In this document: one piece after another, positions 25,711 to 34,534 of the stretch
How positions within the stretch are numbered: the stretch's first letter is position 1
How the letters are laid out: each line of letters opens with the position of its first letter
NCBI GenBank assembly: GCA_036277115.1
Contig: DASUNM010000024.1
Location: forward strand, 550,550-614,549
Source of the DNA: Pyrinomonadaceae bacterium
GTDB taxonomy: Bacteria > Acidobacteriota > Blastocatellia > Pyrinomonadales > Pyrinomonadaceae
Direction: 5' to 3'
Length of the DNA: 64,000 bases
The notes under the pieces: model-generated
Told to the model about the DNA's origin: nothing
The model's input: the letters and a program-made list of their open reading frames with translations, nothing else
The model's database searches: none
Position numbers and translations under genes: made by a program

Positions 25711-27777
25711 ATGCCCCTTCGTGCTACGGCCATCGACAGAGAAGCCGCCGACCCGCGACGCCGCGCAATGTTCGTGGCGCTTGGGCTAGTAGCATGGATG
25801 GCGATCGTTGGCCTGCGATTGGTGCAGCTGCAGATCACCCGTCACAACGAACTTTCCACGCGCGCCAAGAATCAGCAACTAGGCACAGTTGAAACCAGTC
25901 CTACTCGAGGCCTGCTTCTCGATCGACAGGGTCGCGAACTAGCGCGCAGCGTCGATACCGAATCCTTCTATGCAGACCCGCGCGAAATTCAAAACGTAAA
26001 AGAGACCGCGCGAAAAATCTCCGAGGTCACCGAGCTGAATAAGGACGATCTGATCGCAAAGATCAGCGCGGCCAAAGAATCCAACAAGAAATTTATCTGG
26101 CTAATCCGCCGGCTCGACTTGCAGAAAGCGAGCAAGCTGGACGCGATGGCGCTCGACGGCGTTTATTCCCGCAAGGAACCTAAGCGTTATTACCCCAACT
26201 CGACCCTCGCTTCTCATGTGCTCGGCTTTGTCGGGACGGACGAAATTGGACTGAGCGGTGTCGAGCAGGTTTACAACGAGAAAATTCGCGGCGAAGGCGG
26301 CAAGGTTTATATGGAACGCGACGGGTCTAAAGAGCGCCGCGTTTTTGACAGCTACGAAGTTCAGCCGCTTCCCGGCCAGACCGTCGTCCTCACCATCGAT
26401 CAAACGATTCAATTTCGAACTGAGCAGGTGCTGTTAGCCGCGGTTCAGCGCGCGCGAGCGAAATCCGGGACTGCGATCGTGATGGATCCCCACACCGGCG
26501 AGATTCTGGCGCTGGCGAATGCCCCAACGTTCGATCCGAATCAACCGGGAAAGGACGCGCCCGAGGTGCGCGCCAATTGGGCTCTGCAAAACATCTACGA
26601 GCCTGGTTCGACGTTCAAAGTTGTTCCCTATTCGGCCGCACTCGAAAAGGGTCTCGTGACTCCGGAAGATAAGATCAACTGTCAGATGGGCGAGATCACG
26701 ATTGCCGGCCGGCTGATTCACGATCACAAACCCTTCGGCGTGCTGACTGTGTCTGACGCGCTGGCGCAGTCGAGCAACGTGGGCGCGATTAAGTTGGCGC
26801 TGCTGGCCGGCAACGAGTCGATGTACGACTATTCGCGGCGTCTGGGATTTGGTTCGCGCACCGGCATCGACTTACCCGGCGAATCGGCGGGAATTCTCCG
26901 GCCGTTGAGTCGTTGGCAACCGTCATCGATCGGCTCGATCGCAATGGGACAGGAAATTGGCGTCACGCCGCTGCAGATGGCGGTTGCTTACTCAGTAATC
27001 GCGAATGGCGGCAATTGGGTCAGACCGCACGTTGTGCGCGAGACGCGGGCGCCCGACGGCTCTGTCCTGGCGCGCGTTGAGCCCGAAAAGCGACCGGCCC
27101 TCAAGGCCGAGACCGTCGAAAAACTGCGCAGCATGATGGAAGGCGTCACCTTGCGCGGTACTGCCAAATTGGCCCAGGTCGAAGGCTATACGGCAGCCGG
27201 TAAGACGGGCACGGCGCAAAAGATCGATCCGAAGACACGCGCTTACTCTTCGACGAAATTCATCGGCTCGTTTGTCGGTTTCGCCCCGGTCAACAATCCG
27301 GCGGTCGTAATTATCGTCGTAATCGACGAGCCGCAGGGCGCCTACCATGGCGGTGATGTGGCTGCCCCGGTGTTCCGTGAAATCGCTGAGCAGATACTTC
27401 CAGAGTTGAACGTTACTCCCGATGTGGAGACGAAAGGCGGCGGCGAATTGATCGCGGAAGCTCGTAAGCCGTCGCCGCAGGAGGTTCAGCAGGCAATTGA
27501 AAATCAGCAGGTACGCGAAGCGACGCTGCCACAGGTTGCCGCGAAAAGTTTCAGCGGCCGCCGAAGTGAAATTGTTCTCGCCGTCGCCAGCCAACGCGCG
27601 CCGCTGATGCCGGACCTGCGCGGGCAGAGCGTGCGTGATGTCTGGCGCACCTGCGCCCAGCTTGGATTGAAGTTGGAAGCAAAAGGTGCGGGCCGCGCGC
27701 TGCGTCACTTTCCGGCGGCCGGCGCCGAAGTAAGTTCCGGGCAAACCGTGCGCGTCGAATTTGGACACGGTCCTTAG
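25711..27777 (+). CDS. ftsI: Septal peptidoglycan transpeptidase FtsI (class B PBP) with PASTA domain
   Basis: The 688-residue protein cross-links septal murein. It has an N-terminal membrane helix (about 18-36), the PBP dimerisation domain and the transpeptidase with all three motifs: SxxK in YEPGSTFKVV, SxN in AQSSNVGA and KTG in GKTGTAQK. A C-terminal PASTA domain (MPDLRGQSVRDVWRTCAQLG) is present, as in FtsI of several non-proteobacterial phyla. AGGAGA precedes the ATG. FtsI normally works with FtsW, which is encoded four genes downstream. The usual next gene, murE, is missing; murF follows. Confidence 0.97.
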   Translation: MPLRATAIDREAADPRRRAMFVALGLVAWMAIVGLRLVQLQITRHNELSTRAKNQQLGTVETSPTRGLLLDRQGRELARSVDTESFYADPREIQNVKETARKISEVTELNKDDLIAKISAAKESNKKFIWLIRRLDLQKASKLDAMALDGVYSRKEPKRYYPNSTLASHVLGFVGTDEIGLSGVEQVYNEKIRGEGGKVYMERDGSKERRVFDSYEVQPLPGQTVVLTIDQTIQFRTEQVLLAAVQRARAKSGTAIVMDPHTGEILALANAPTFDPNQPGKDAPEVRANWALQNIYEPGSTFKVVPYSAALEKGLVTPEDKINCQMGEITIAGRLIHDHKPFGVLTVSDALAQSSNVGAIKLALLAGNESMYDYSRRLGFGSRTGIDLPGESAGILRPLSRWQPSSIGSIAMGQEIGVTPLQMAVAYSVIANGGNWVRPHVVRETRAPDGSVLARVEPEKRPALKAETVEKLRSMMEGVTLRGTAKLAQVEGYTAAGKTGTAQKIDPKTRAYSSTKFIGSFVGFAPVNNPAVVIIVVIDEPQGAYHGGDVAAPVFREIAEQILPELNVTPDVETKGGGELIAEARKPSPQEVQQAIENQQVREATLPQVAAKSFSGRRSEIVLAVASQRAPLMPDLRGQSVRDVWRTCAQLGLKLEAKGAGRALRHFPAAGAEVSSGQTVRVEFGHGP

Positions 27778-27787
27778 TGGCAAAGGT

Positions 27788-27845
27788 TAGAGGCGGGCTG
27801 CCGCCCGCCACGCAAGGAAGCCAGGCGGGCAGTAGCCCGCCTCTA
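27788..27845. repeat. GGCGGGC palindrome between ftsI and murF
   Basis: TAGAGGCGGGCTGCCGCCCG ... GGCGGGCAGTAGCCCGCCTC form a long inverted repeat with inner hairpins, of the GCGGGCTACTGCCCGC family. It ends about 27 bases before the murF start. It could act as a weak internal terminator or RNA-stability element in the cluster. Confidence 0.75.
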
Positions 27846-27872
27846 AACAACTTGGTGCGCTAAACTGACGAT

Positions 27873-29342
27873 GTGAATATTCGAACGGCAGCGGAGTTAA
27901 TGGACGCAGATGCGAAGCGGCTGCGTCCCGAGCTCTTTGACAAAGAAATACTTGATTTCTCAATTGACTCGCGCACTACCGAATCGGGCGAGCTCTTCTT
28001 TGCTCTATCTCAGCCCGATTACGAACGCGCCGGATTCAACGGCCAGTTTGCCGACGCGCATAACTTCATACAGTCGGCGTTCGAACGCGGCGCCATCGCG
28101 GCGGTCGCGCGTCGTGATCGAGTCAACGGCGACACAACCTTCGAACGGTTAGTCGATCGCCTGCTCATCGTTGATGACGCAATCGCTGCCCTGCAAACGT
28201 TGGCGCGAAGAGTTTACGAGCAGTGGGGGCGGCCGGTCATCGGCATCACGGGCAGTGCAGGGAAGACAACGACGAAAGAATTGACCGCGCATGTGCTTGC
28301 TTGTGCGGGTCACCGGGTCCTTAGGAGTGAACGCAATTATAACAACGGCCTCGGACTGCCACTCTCAGTTTTGCAGATGGTCAGCCGCGGCCGCCGCCCG
28401 CAGGATTACGATCTCGCGGTGCTGGAAATGGGAATGTCCTCGCCCACGCACGAGATTCGGCGCCTCGTGCAAATGACGCCGCCAGACGTTGGAGTTGAAT
28501 TAATGGTGGCGCCGGTGCATCTCGAACATCTCGGCACAATCGAGACGATTGCCGCGATGAAGGCGGAGCTGATCGAAGGGTTAAAACCCGGCGGCACCGC
28601 AGTCCTTAATGCGGATGACGAATTAGTGATGCAGATGAAGTCAAAAACCGAAGGGCCGGTGCTAACGTTTGGCATTCAGAATGAAGCCGACGTGATGGCG
28701 CGCGACATCGACATGTCACGTTTCGGATCGATCCAGTTTCGCTTGCAGACGCCGGACGGTGAAGCGGCGGCGAAGTTGCCGATGACGGGCGGACACAACT
28801 TAATGAATGCGTTGGCGGCATCGGCGGTGGCGACGGTTTTGAAGATCAAGCCCGAGCTGATTGCGGATGCGTTAGGTTCGACCCGGCCGCCGAAGATGCG
28901 GGGCGAGATCACAGAGTTCGCGGCGGGATTCACCGTTGTGGACGATTCATACAACTCGAACCCGCGTTCTTTAATCAGCATGGTTCGCACGGTTGCGGAA
29001 GCGCGCGAAAAGGTAAAGCGTCGCGTAATCATTGCCGGCGAGATGATGGAACTCGGTCCTAATGCGCCGGCCATGCATCGCGAAGCAGGGCGGGAGATCG
29101 CGAAACTGGGTGTTGACGTCCTTTGGGGTGTGCGCGGTCTTGGCCACGAAATCGTGGCCGGTGCGCAGGAAGCCGGGTTGGAGTCAGCGCGCTTTTTCGA
29201 GTCGTCCGACGCAGCCGCCACCGCGATCGTCGAAGAAGTTCGCGAAGGCGATCTGGTTTTGGTCAAAGGCTCGCGTAGCGTCGAAACGGATAGAGTGGTG
29301 AAAGCTTTGAAGGAGCGCTTTGCTTTGGCGGATGCTCGCTAA
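27873..29342 (+). CDS. murF: UDP-N-acetylmuramoyl-tripeptide-D-alanyl-D-alanine ligase
   Basis: MurF adds D-Ala-D-Ala to the UDP-MurNAc-tripeptide. The 489 residues show the Mur ligase pattern: N-terminal substrate domain (FSIDSRTTESGELFFALS), the ATP site GITGSAGKTTTKEL, the loop NYNNGLGLPLSVL and the C-terminal domain VVDDSYNSNPRS. The start is GTG at 27873 following ATGTGAAT. It directly follows ftsI where many clusters carry murE before murF; only murF is here. Confidence 0.96.
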   Translation: MNIRTAAELMDADAKRLRPELFDKEILDFSIDSRTTESGELFFALSQPDYERAGFNGQFADAHNFIQSAFERGAIAAVARRDRVNGDTTFERLVDRLLIVDDAIAALQTLARRVYEQWGRPVIGITGSAGKTTTKELTAHVLACAGHRVLRSERNYNNGLGLPLSVLQMVSRGRRPQDYDLAVLEMGMSSPTHEIRRLVQMTPPDVGVELMVAPVHLEHLGTIETIAAMKAELIEGLKPGGTAVLNADDELVMQMKSKTEGPVLTFGIQNEADVMARDIDMSRFGSIQFRLQTPDGEAAAKLPMTGGHNLMNALAASAVATVLKIKPELIADALGSTRPPKMRGEITEFAAGFTVVDDSYNSNPRSLISMVRTVAEAREKVKRRVIIAGEMMELGPNAPAMHREAGREIAKLGVDVLWGVRGLGHEIVAGAQEAGLESARFFESSDAAATAIVEEVREGDLVLVKGSRSVETDRVVKALKERFALADAR

Positions 29343-29460
29343 CTGTCCGTGGTCAGTTGTCCGTCGTCAGTTGCACCCTGTACTCGCGATGACCGACAAG
29401 TGACAAATGACAAATGACAACTGACGACTGACGACTGACGACTGACGACTGACAAACGAC
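29343..29460. repeat. CAGTTGTC / GACAACTG repeat (R3 family), copy 2
   Basis: CTGTCCGTGGTCAGTTGTCC on the left and runs of ACGACTGACGACTGACGACT on the right are inverted with respect to each other, with GACAAATGACAAATGACAAC in between. It fills the whole murF-mraY gap and stops just before the mraY start. Related to 19096-19165. Confidence 0.85.
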
Positions 29461-29463
29461 TAG

Positions 29464-30615
29464 ATGATCTATTACATCTTTTACGAGCTCATCTTCGGCC
29501 ACTTCAAAGATCGATGGCCGTTCGTCAGAGCGCTGAATGTTTTTCAGTACGTCACCTTTCGGACCGCGTGGGCAGCGATCACGGCGTTGCTGATTTCGCT
29601 CTTGTTCGGCCGCTATGCGATCAACGCCTTAAAGAGTTGGAACATCGGGCAGCAAATTCGCGAAGAAGGACCGCAGGCGCACATCGCCAAACGCGATACG
29701 CCGACGATGGGCGGTTTGCTCGTCATCGGTTCGGTGGTTATTTCAACGCTCCTGTGGGCGCGACTCTCGAGTTTTTACGTTTGGATCATCGTCCTGGCGA
29801 CGATGGGGTTTGGCGCGGTGGGGTTCGCCGACGATTACATCAAGCTGGTGAAGCGACGCAGCCTGGGTTTAACGGGTCGTCAAAAGCTGGCACTCCAACT
29901 TGCGATCGCCGTGGGCGTCTGGTTGGCCCTATATATTTCGACGCAGTACTTCTCGACGAAATATTCATGGAACATCAGCATTCCTTTCTTCAAAGAGACG
30001 GCCGATCCAAACGGTATCAGCGTAATTCCGTCGCCGCTGTATCTGATTCTAGTCGTTATCGTGTTGTTGGGATCGACGAATGCGGTGAATCTAACCGACG
30101 GGCTCGACGGCCTGGCGATCAGCGTTACGTTCATAGCAATGTCAGCGCTTACGGCGTTCACCTATATCGCCAGCCACGCGGTCTGGGCGGCCTATTTGGA
30201 TCTGACACATCGCCCGCAAGCGGCCGAACTCACGGTGTTCTGCGGGGCTTTAGCGGGCGCGAGTCTCGGGTTTCTTTGGTTCAATGCGCCGCCGGCTGAA
30301 GTCTTCATGGGCGACGTCGGCAGCCTGGCGATTGGCGGCGCCATGGGCACGATCGCGGTCCTGACAAAGCAGGAATTCATGTTGTTGATGGTGGGCGGCG
30401 TGTTCGTCCTGGAAGCGATGTCCGTAATGCTCCAGGTCACAGTCTTTAAGATGACCAAGCGTACCAGCGGTGTGGGGCGCCGCGTTTTCAAGATGACGCC
30501 GCTGCATCATCACTTCGAGATGGTGGGATGGAAAGAGCCGAAGATTGTCTTTCGCTTCTTGATCCTGGCGATCTTGTTTGCGCTGTTGAGCCTATCGACG
30601 CTGAAGCTTAGATAG
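29464..30615 (+). CDS. mraY: Phospho-N-acetylmuramoyl-pentapeptide-transferase
   Basis: MraY transfers the phospho-MurNAc-pentapeptide to undecaprenyl phosphate, forming lipid I. The 383-residue protein has about ten membrane helices. Conserved cytoplasmic loops are visible: [27 protein letters not shown] (Asp pair), [27 protein letters not shown] and [14 protein letters not shown]. The ATG at 29464 lies right after the dispersed repeat. Confidence 0.98.
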   Translation: MIYYIFYELIFGHFKDRWPFVRALNVFQYVTFRTAWAAITALLISLLFGRYAINALKSWNIGQQIREEGPQAHIAKRDTPTMGGLLVIGSVVISTLLWARLSSFYVWIIVLATMGFGAVGFADDYIKLVKRRSLGLTGRQKLALQLAIAVGVWLALYISTQYFSTKYSWNISIPFFKETADPNGISVIPSPLYLILVVIVLLGSTNAVNLTDGLDGLAISVTFIAMSALTAFTYIASHAVWAAYLDLTHRPQAAELTVFCGALAGASLGFLWFNAPPAEVFMGDVGSLAIGGAMGTIAVLTKQEFMLLMVGGVFVLEAMSVMLQVTVFKMTKRTSGVGRRVFKMTPLHHHFEMVGWKEPKIVFRFLILAILFALLSLSTLKLR

Positions 30616-30690
30616 TTTCGAGTTTCAAGTTCCAAGTCTCAAGTTTGGAACGTGAACTTGGAACATGAAACTTGAAACTTGAAAGTTGAT
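30612..30690. repeat. AAGTTTCAAGT / ACTTGAAACTT repeat containing the murD start
   Basis: CGAGTTTCAAGTTCCAAGTC ... ACATGAAACTTGAAACTTGA is an imperfect inverted repeat that fills the mraY-murD gap. The first codons of murD (TTG AAA GTT GAT) are the end of this repeat. Confidence 0.8.
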
Positions 30691-32073
30691 GGACGTAAAG
30701 CATTAGTCATCGGCGCGGCGCGCAGCGGCATTGCCAGCGCGCGATTTCTGACGGAGCGAGGCGCAACTGTAGCGCTGAACGATCGCAAGCCGCTGAATGA
30801 GTGGTCGCAGGCAGCGCTCGATTTGAAAACTGAAGGCGTCGGTTTGATTGAAGGTGATCCGCCCTCGTGGCTTTTGGACCAAATTGACCTCGTCGTCCTG
30901 AGTCCCGGCGTGCCGACGAAAGCGATTCCGATTTGCTACGCGGAAAGGCGCGGAGTTGAAGTCATCGGCGAAGTCGAACTCGCATCACGCTTTTTACGAG
31001 GACGGATCGTTGCAATTACTGGGACTAACGGAAAGACGACAACGACGACTCTGATTGGACAAATGCTTAAGGACGGTGGATTGCACGTGCAGGTTGGCGG
31101 GAACATCGGCACGGCTTTGATCTCGATGGTTGAGTCATCGCGGGAAGACGGCTGGAACGTCGTCGAGTTGTCGAGCTTTCAGTTGGAAACGGTCGTCGAT
31201 TTTCATCCGACCGTGGCGGCGGTGCTGAACGTGACGCCGAATCACATGGATCGTTACGTGGACCTGCTGGATTACGCTGCGGCCAAGCATCGGATCTTCT
31301 CGAATCAGACGGCTGGTGACGTGGCGATTTTGAATGCCGATGATGAAATAGTTTCTTCCTGGGCCAGTGGACTACGCGCGCATGTCGTCCAGTTCAGCGT
31401 GCAGAGGGAACTTGGTGACGGAATGTTGTTGCGCGGTCGGGACTTGATTTCGAAAACCGCGGACGGCGAGCGCGTGGTGATGACGCGAGACGACTTAAGA
31501 CTGCGGGGTACCCACAACGTCGAGAACGTTTTGGCCGCAGTAGCCGCCGGTTTGGCGTGCGGCGTGGCGCCGGACTCTTTGCGCGAAACGGTACGAAACT
31601 TTTATCCGGTCGAGCATCGACTGGAAGAAGTTGCGGAAATTAACGGCGTGCGTTTCTTCAATGATTCGAAGGCGACCAGTGTTGACGCCACGATTAAAGC
31701 GCTCGAAGCATTTGCCGACGACCCAGGTAAAGTCGTTTTGATTCTCGGCGGACTTGGCAAGAAAGCGCCTTACGCGCCATTGGTCTCGCTCGTGAAAGAA
31801 CGAGTGCGGAAGATGATTCTGATTGGCGAAGACGCGCCCACGATAGAACAGGAGCTGGGAAGCGTCGCAGCGTTTGAGCATGCGCTGACGATGCAAGAGG
31901 CAGTTCAACGCGGGCTGGACGCGGCGCAGCCGGGCGACACGGTTCTGCTTGCCCCTGCGTGTGCGAGCTTCGATATGTTCGACAGCTTTGAGCACCGGGG
32001 CCAGGTATTTAAGGAAGCGGTCCAAAGCTTGGAGAAGCGGGGCATTAGCCCGACCGTCAGGGAGGGCGCATAG
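30679..32073 (+). CDS. murD: UDP-N-acetylmuramoylalanine-D-glutamate ligase
   Basis: MurD adds D-Glu to UDP-MurNAc-L-Ala. The 464 residues have the N-terminal Rossmann-like domain (KALVIGAARSGIASARFL), ATP site ITGTNGKTTTTTLIG, TPNHMDRY and C-terminal FFNDSKATSVDATIKAL. The only in-frame start near the Rossmann domain is TTG at 30679, which lies inside a dispersed repeat. At the other end, the last ten or so residues (GISPTVREGA) and the stop are encoded by the left arm of a 30-base palindrome. Both gene ends have therefore been remodelled by repeats, while the enzyme core is intact. Confidence 0.95.
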   Translation: MKVDGRKALVIGAARSGIASARFLTERGATVALNDRKPLNEWSQAALDLKTEGVGLIEGDPPSWLLDQIDLVVLSPGVPTKAIPICYAERRGVEVIGEVELASRFLRGRIVAITGTNGKTTTTTLIGQMLKDGGLHVQVGGNIGTALISMVESSREDGWNVVELSSFQLETVVDFHPTVAAVLNVTPNHMDRYVDLLDYAAAKHRIFSNQTAGDVAILNADDEIVSSWASGLRAHVVQFSVQRELGDGMLLRGRDLISKTADGERVVMTRDDLRLRGTHNVENVLAAVAAGLACGVAPDSLRETVRNFYPVEHRLEEVAEINGVRFFNDSKATSVDATIKALEAFADDPGKVVLILGGLGKKAPYAPLVSLVKERVRKMILIGEDAPTIEQELGSVAAFEHALTMQEAVQRGLDAAQPGDTVLLAPACASFDMFDSFEHRGQVFKEAVQSLEKRGISPTVREGA

Positions 32074-32113
32074 TCGACGATCACGCCCTCCCTGACGGTC
32101 GGGCTACTGCCCC
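32039..32113. repeat. 30-base palindrome overlapping the murD 3' end
   Basis: Left arm 32039-32068 (begins GGGGCATTAGCCCGACCGTC) and right arm 32084-32113 (ends GACGGTCGGGCTACTGCCCC) are complementary except for about three central bases of the ATT/GTA region. The loop is about 15 bases. The left arm is coding (murD C-terminus) and the right arm is non-coding. Confidence 0.9.
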
Positions 32114-32132
32114 ACTAACGACGACTTAGTAA

Positions 32133-33332
32133 ATGACTGACAAGCTGACCATCGATAAATGGCTCTTCTCTGCGACGGCGGGGCTGGCGCTGTTTGGCGT
32201 GGTCATGGTTTACAGCGCGTCGGCAGTGATTGCGTTGCAGGAGAATCACAGCCAGTTTTACTACGTGATGAAGCAGGGCATCTGGACGCTGATTGGATTC
32301 GGCGCGATGTTCGTTATGATGCGATTCGATTATCAGCTTTTAAATCGCGCGTGGATTGTTTACGGCCTGCTGTTGGTCACGCTCGTGCTGTTGCTCGCGG
32401 TGTTCGCTTTTCCGGCCATCAACGGGGCGCGTCGCTGGATCAAGTTCAGCGGCTTTTCGATGCAGCCTTCCGAACTCGCAAAGCTGTCTTTGGCGATCTT
32501 CGTTGCGTATTTCATCCAGCGGCGCGCGGGTGAAGAACAGTCTTTCTGGAAAACGTTTCTGCCGTGCTTGTTCGTGCTCGGGATCGTCGCCGCACTCGTG
32601 CTCAAGCAACCCGATTTGGGTACCGCGCTGATGCTTGCGATCATCGTCTTCACGATGTGCTATGCGGCCGGCGTGCGCGCCCGGCACATGCTGATCGCGA
32701 CCGTGCCGGCGCTGCTGTTCGTGGGCAACATGTTGATCTTCACGCCGTTCCGGATGAAGCGGCTGGCGGCATTCATGGATCCGTGGGCCGACGCGCAGGG
32801 CACGGGATATCAGGTGGTGCAATCGCTGATTGCTGTCGGGTCGGGTGGTCAGAATGGACTCGGATTCGCGCAGGGCCGGCAGAAACTTCTGTTCCTGCCG
32901 TTCGCGCACTCAGATTTTATTTTCGCAGTTATCGGCGAAGAGTTGGGTCTGATTGGCGCTTTGATCGTTGTCATTGTGTTTGCGGTTTTCCTTTGGCGGG
33001 GGATGCGCGCCGCGTTGCGCGCTCCGGATCGATTTGGAATGTTGCTCGGCATCGGCATCGTCGTCGGCATCGTGGCGCAGGCGCTGCTGAACATAAGTGT
33101 CGTACTCGCGCTTCTGCCAACTAAAGGCATTCCACTGCCTTTCATCTCTTATGGTGGATCCTCGCTGGTGCCGACGCTCGCCGCGGTGGGAATCCTGTTG
33201 AATATTTCGCAGTACGCGGGACCCGGCAGCCGTACCGCATACGACGACGGCGATTACGAAGAAGATTGGCAGCCGCGTTCAAATAGAAAGAAACGGCCGG
33301 TTCGCCAGCGCGCGCTGGCGCGGGCGCGTTAG
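32133..33332 (+). CDS. ftsW: Septal peptidoglycan glycosyltransferase FtsW
   Basis: FtsW is the SEDS-family polymerase that builds septal glycan chains with FtsI. The 399-residue protein has about ten membrane helices, with VMVYSASAV near the start, ARRWIKFSGFSMQPSELAKL, the QPDLGTALML segment and the end motif PFISYGGSSLVPTLAAVGIL. The basic C-terminal tail (NRKKRPVRQRALARAR) is cytoplasmic. It ends eight bases before murG. Confidence 0.97.
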   Translation: MTDKLTIDKWLFSATAGLALFGVVMVYSASAVIALQENHSQFYYVMKQGIWTLIGFGAMFVMMRFDYQLLNRAWIVYGLLLVTLVLLLAVFAFPAINGARRWIKFSGFSMQPSELAKLSLAIFVAYFIQRRAGEEQSFWKTFLPCLFVLGIVAALVLKQPDLGTALMLAIIVFTMCYAAGVRARHMLIATVPALLFVGNMLIFTPFRMKRLAAFMDPWADAQGTGYQVVQSLIAVGSGGQNGLGFAQGRQKLLFLPFAHSDFIFAVIGEELGLIGALIVVIVFAVFLWRGMRAALRAPDRFGMLLGIGIVVGIVAQALLNISVVLALLPTKGIPLPFISYGGSSLVPTLAAVGILLNISQYAGPGSRTAYDDGDYEEDWQPRSNRKKRPVRQRALARAR

Positions 33333-33340
33333 GGTGAGCG

Positions 33341-34426
33341 ATGCGTGTGCTAATCGCGGCCGGCGGCACCGGCGGGCACATTTATCCCGGCATCGCCGTC
33401 GCCAAAGAGATCATGCGGCGCGACCCGAACTCGGTGGTGAGATTTGTCGGCACGGCTAGAGGTTTAGAAAACCGGGTCGTGCCGAAGGCGGGTTTTGAAC
33501 TTTCGCTCATTGAAAGCACGGGACTGAAAAACGTTGGGTTAGGGGCCAGGCTTCGCGGCCTGCTGCTGTTGCCGAAAAGTTTTTTCGCGGCGCGGAGAGT
33601 GATTCGCGAGTTTCGTCCCGACATTGTCGTAGGCGCGGGCGGTTACGTCTCGGGGCCGGTGCTGTTGACGGCTTCGTTCATGAAAGTACCGACGCTGGTG
33701 ATGGACTCGAACGCGCTGCCAGGTTTTACAAATCGACAGCTCGCCCGGTTCGTTGATAAGGCGGCAGTTTCCTTCGCTGAAGCGATGTCGTTCTTTCCGG
33801 GCAAAGCGGTTTTGACCGGGAATCCGGTGCGTAGTGAGTTCTTTGAAGTTCCCGCGAAGACGCACGACCCGCAGCACCTTTCGTTGCTCGTGTTCGGCGG
33901 TTCACAAGGCGCGCGCGCGATAAACGAAGCGATGATTGCGGCCTTGGCGCACCTTGTCTCCGAAAAAGGTCGTTTGCGCGTGACGCATCAAACGGGGACG
34001 GCCGATGTTGAGAAAGTGCAGCGCGGCTACGCTGTAGCAGGGTGGAGCGAAAACGCTGAAGTGAAGCCGTACATTGATGACATGGTGAGCGAGTTCGCGA
34101 GAGCTGATTTGATCGTTTCGCGCGCGGGCGCAACTACGACTGCGGAACTCCTCGCGTCCGGCAAGGTGGCAATCATGATTCCGTTTCCGCTCGCGGCGGA
34201 CGATCATCAGCGAAAGAACGCGGAAGCGCTGCAAACAGCCGGCGCGGCGCGCATGATTTTGCAGAAGGATTTATCGGGCGAGAGTTTAGCAACCGAAATC
34301 AGGAGTTTGCTGGGGACGCCCGAGAAGCTTGATGAGATGGAAAACGCCGCGCGAAACCTGGCGCGACGCGATGCGGCGGAGAAGACGGCTGATTTGATGG
34401 AAGAGCTGATCGGCAGAAAGCACTAG
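33341..34426 (+). CDS. murG: UDP-GlcNAc:lipid I N-acetylglucosaminyltransferase
   Basis: MurG adds GlcNAc to lipid I to give lipid II, using the UDP-GlcNAc made by the glmS-glmU pathway. The 361 residues show the two GT-B lobes: AAGGTGGHIYPGIAVA at the start, VVGAGGYVSGPVLL, FGGSQGARAINEA and the nucleotide-binding SRAGATTTAELLASGK. The ATG is close behind ftsW. A repeat-containing gap of 108 bases separates it from murC. Confidence 0.98.
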   Translation: MRVLIAAGGTGGHIYPGIAVAKEIMRRDPNSVVRFVGTARGLENRVVPKAGFELSLIESTGLKNVGLGARLRGLLLLPKSFFAARRVIREFRPDIVVGAGGYVSGPVLLTASFMKVPTLVMDSNALPGFTNRQLARFVDKAAVSFAEAMSFFPGKAVLTGNPVRSEFFEVPAKTHDPQHLSLLVFGGSQGARAINEAMIAALAHLVSEKGRLRVTHQTGTADVEKVQRGYAVAGWSENAEVKPYIDDMVSEFARADLIVSRAGATTTAELLASGKVAIMIPFPLAADDHQRKNAEALQTAGAARMILQKDLSGESLATEIRSLLGTPEKLDEMENAARNLARRDAAEKTADLMEELIGRKH

Positions 34427-34427
34427 G

Positions 34428-34531
34428 CGGAAAGCAGAAGGCATGGAACTGGAGACCATCAAGTTCGAACTAGCTCGCGGTCAAAAAGCAGTTTTTGCTG
34501 CCTGCTGCTCACTGCCTACTGCCTACTGATT
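34428..34531. repeat. CTGCCTACTGCC-type repeat between murG and murC
   Basis: GGCGGAAAGCAGAAGGCA on the left and TGCCTGCTGCTCACTGCCTA on the right, plus AAAAGCAGTTTTTGCTGCC, form imperfect inverted repeats. The right end lies about ten bases before the murC ATG. It is related in style to 7045-7081. Confidence 0.6.
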
Positions 34532-34534
34532 TTT

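Noticed and set aside
29343..29460. CRISPR array
   Set aside because: The tandem ACGACTG units are seven bases with no spacers and the region is an inverted repeat; no cas genes occur.
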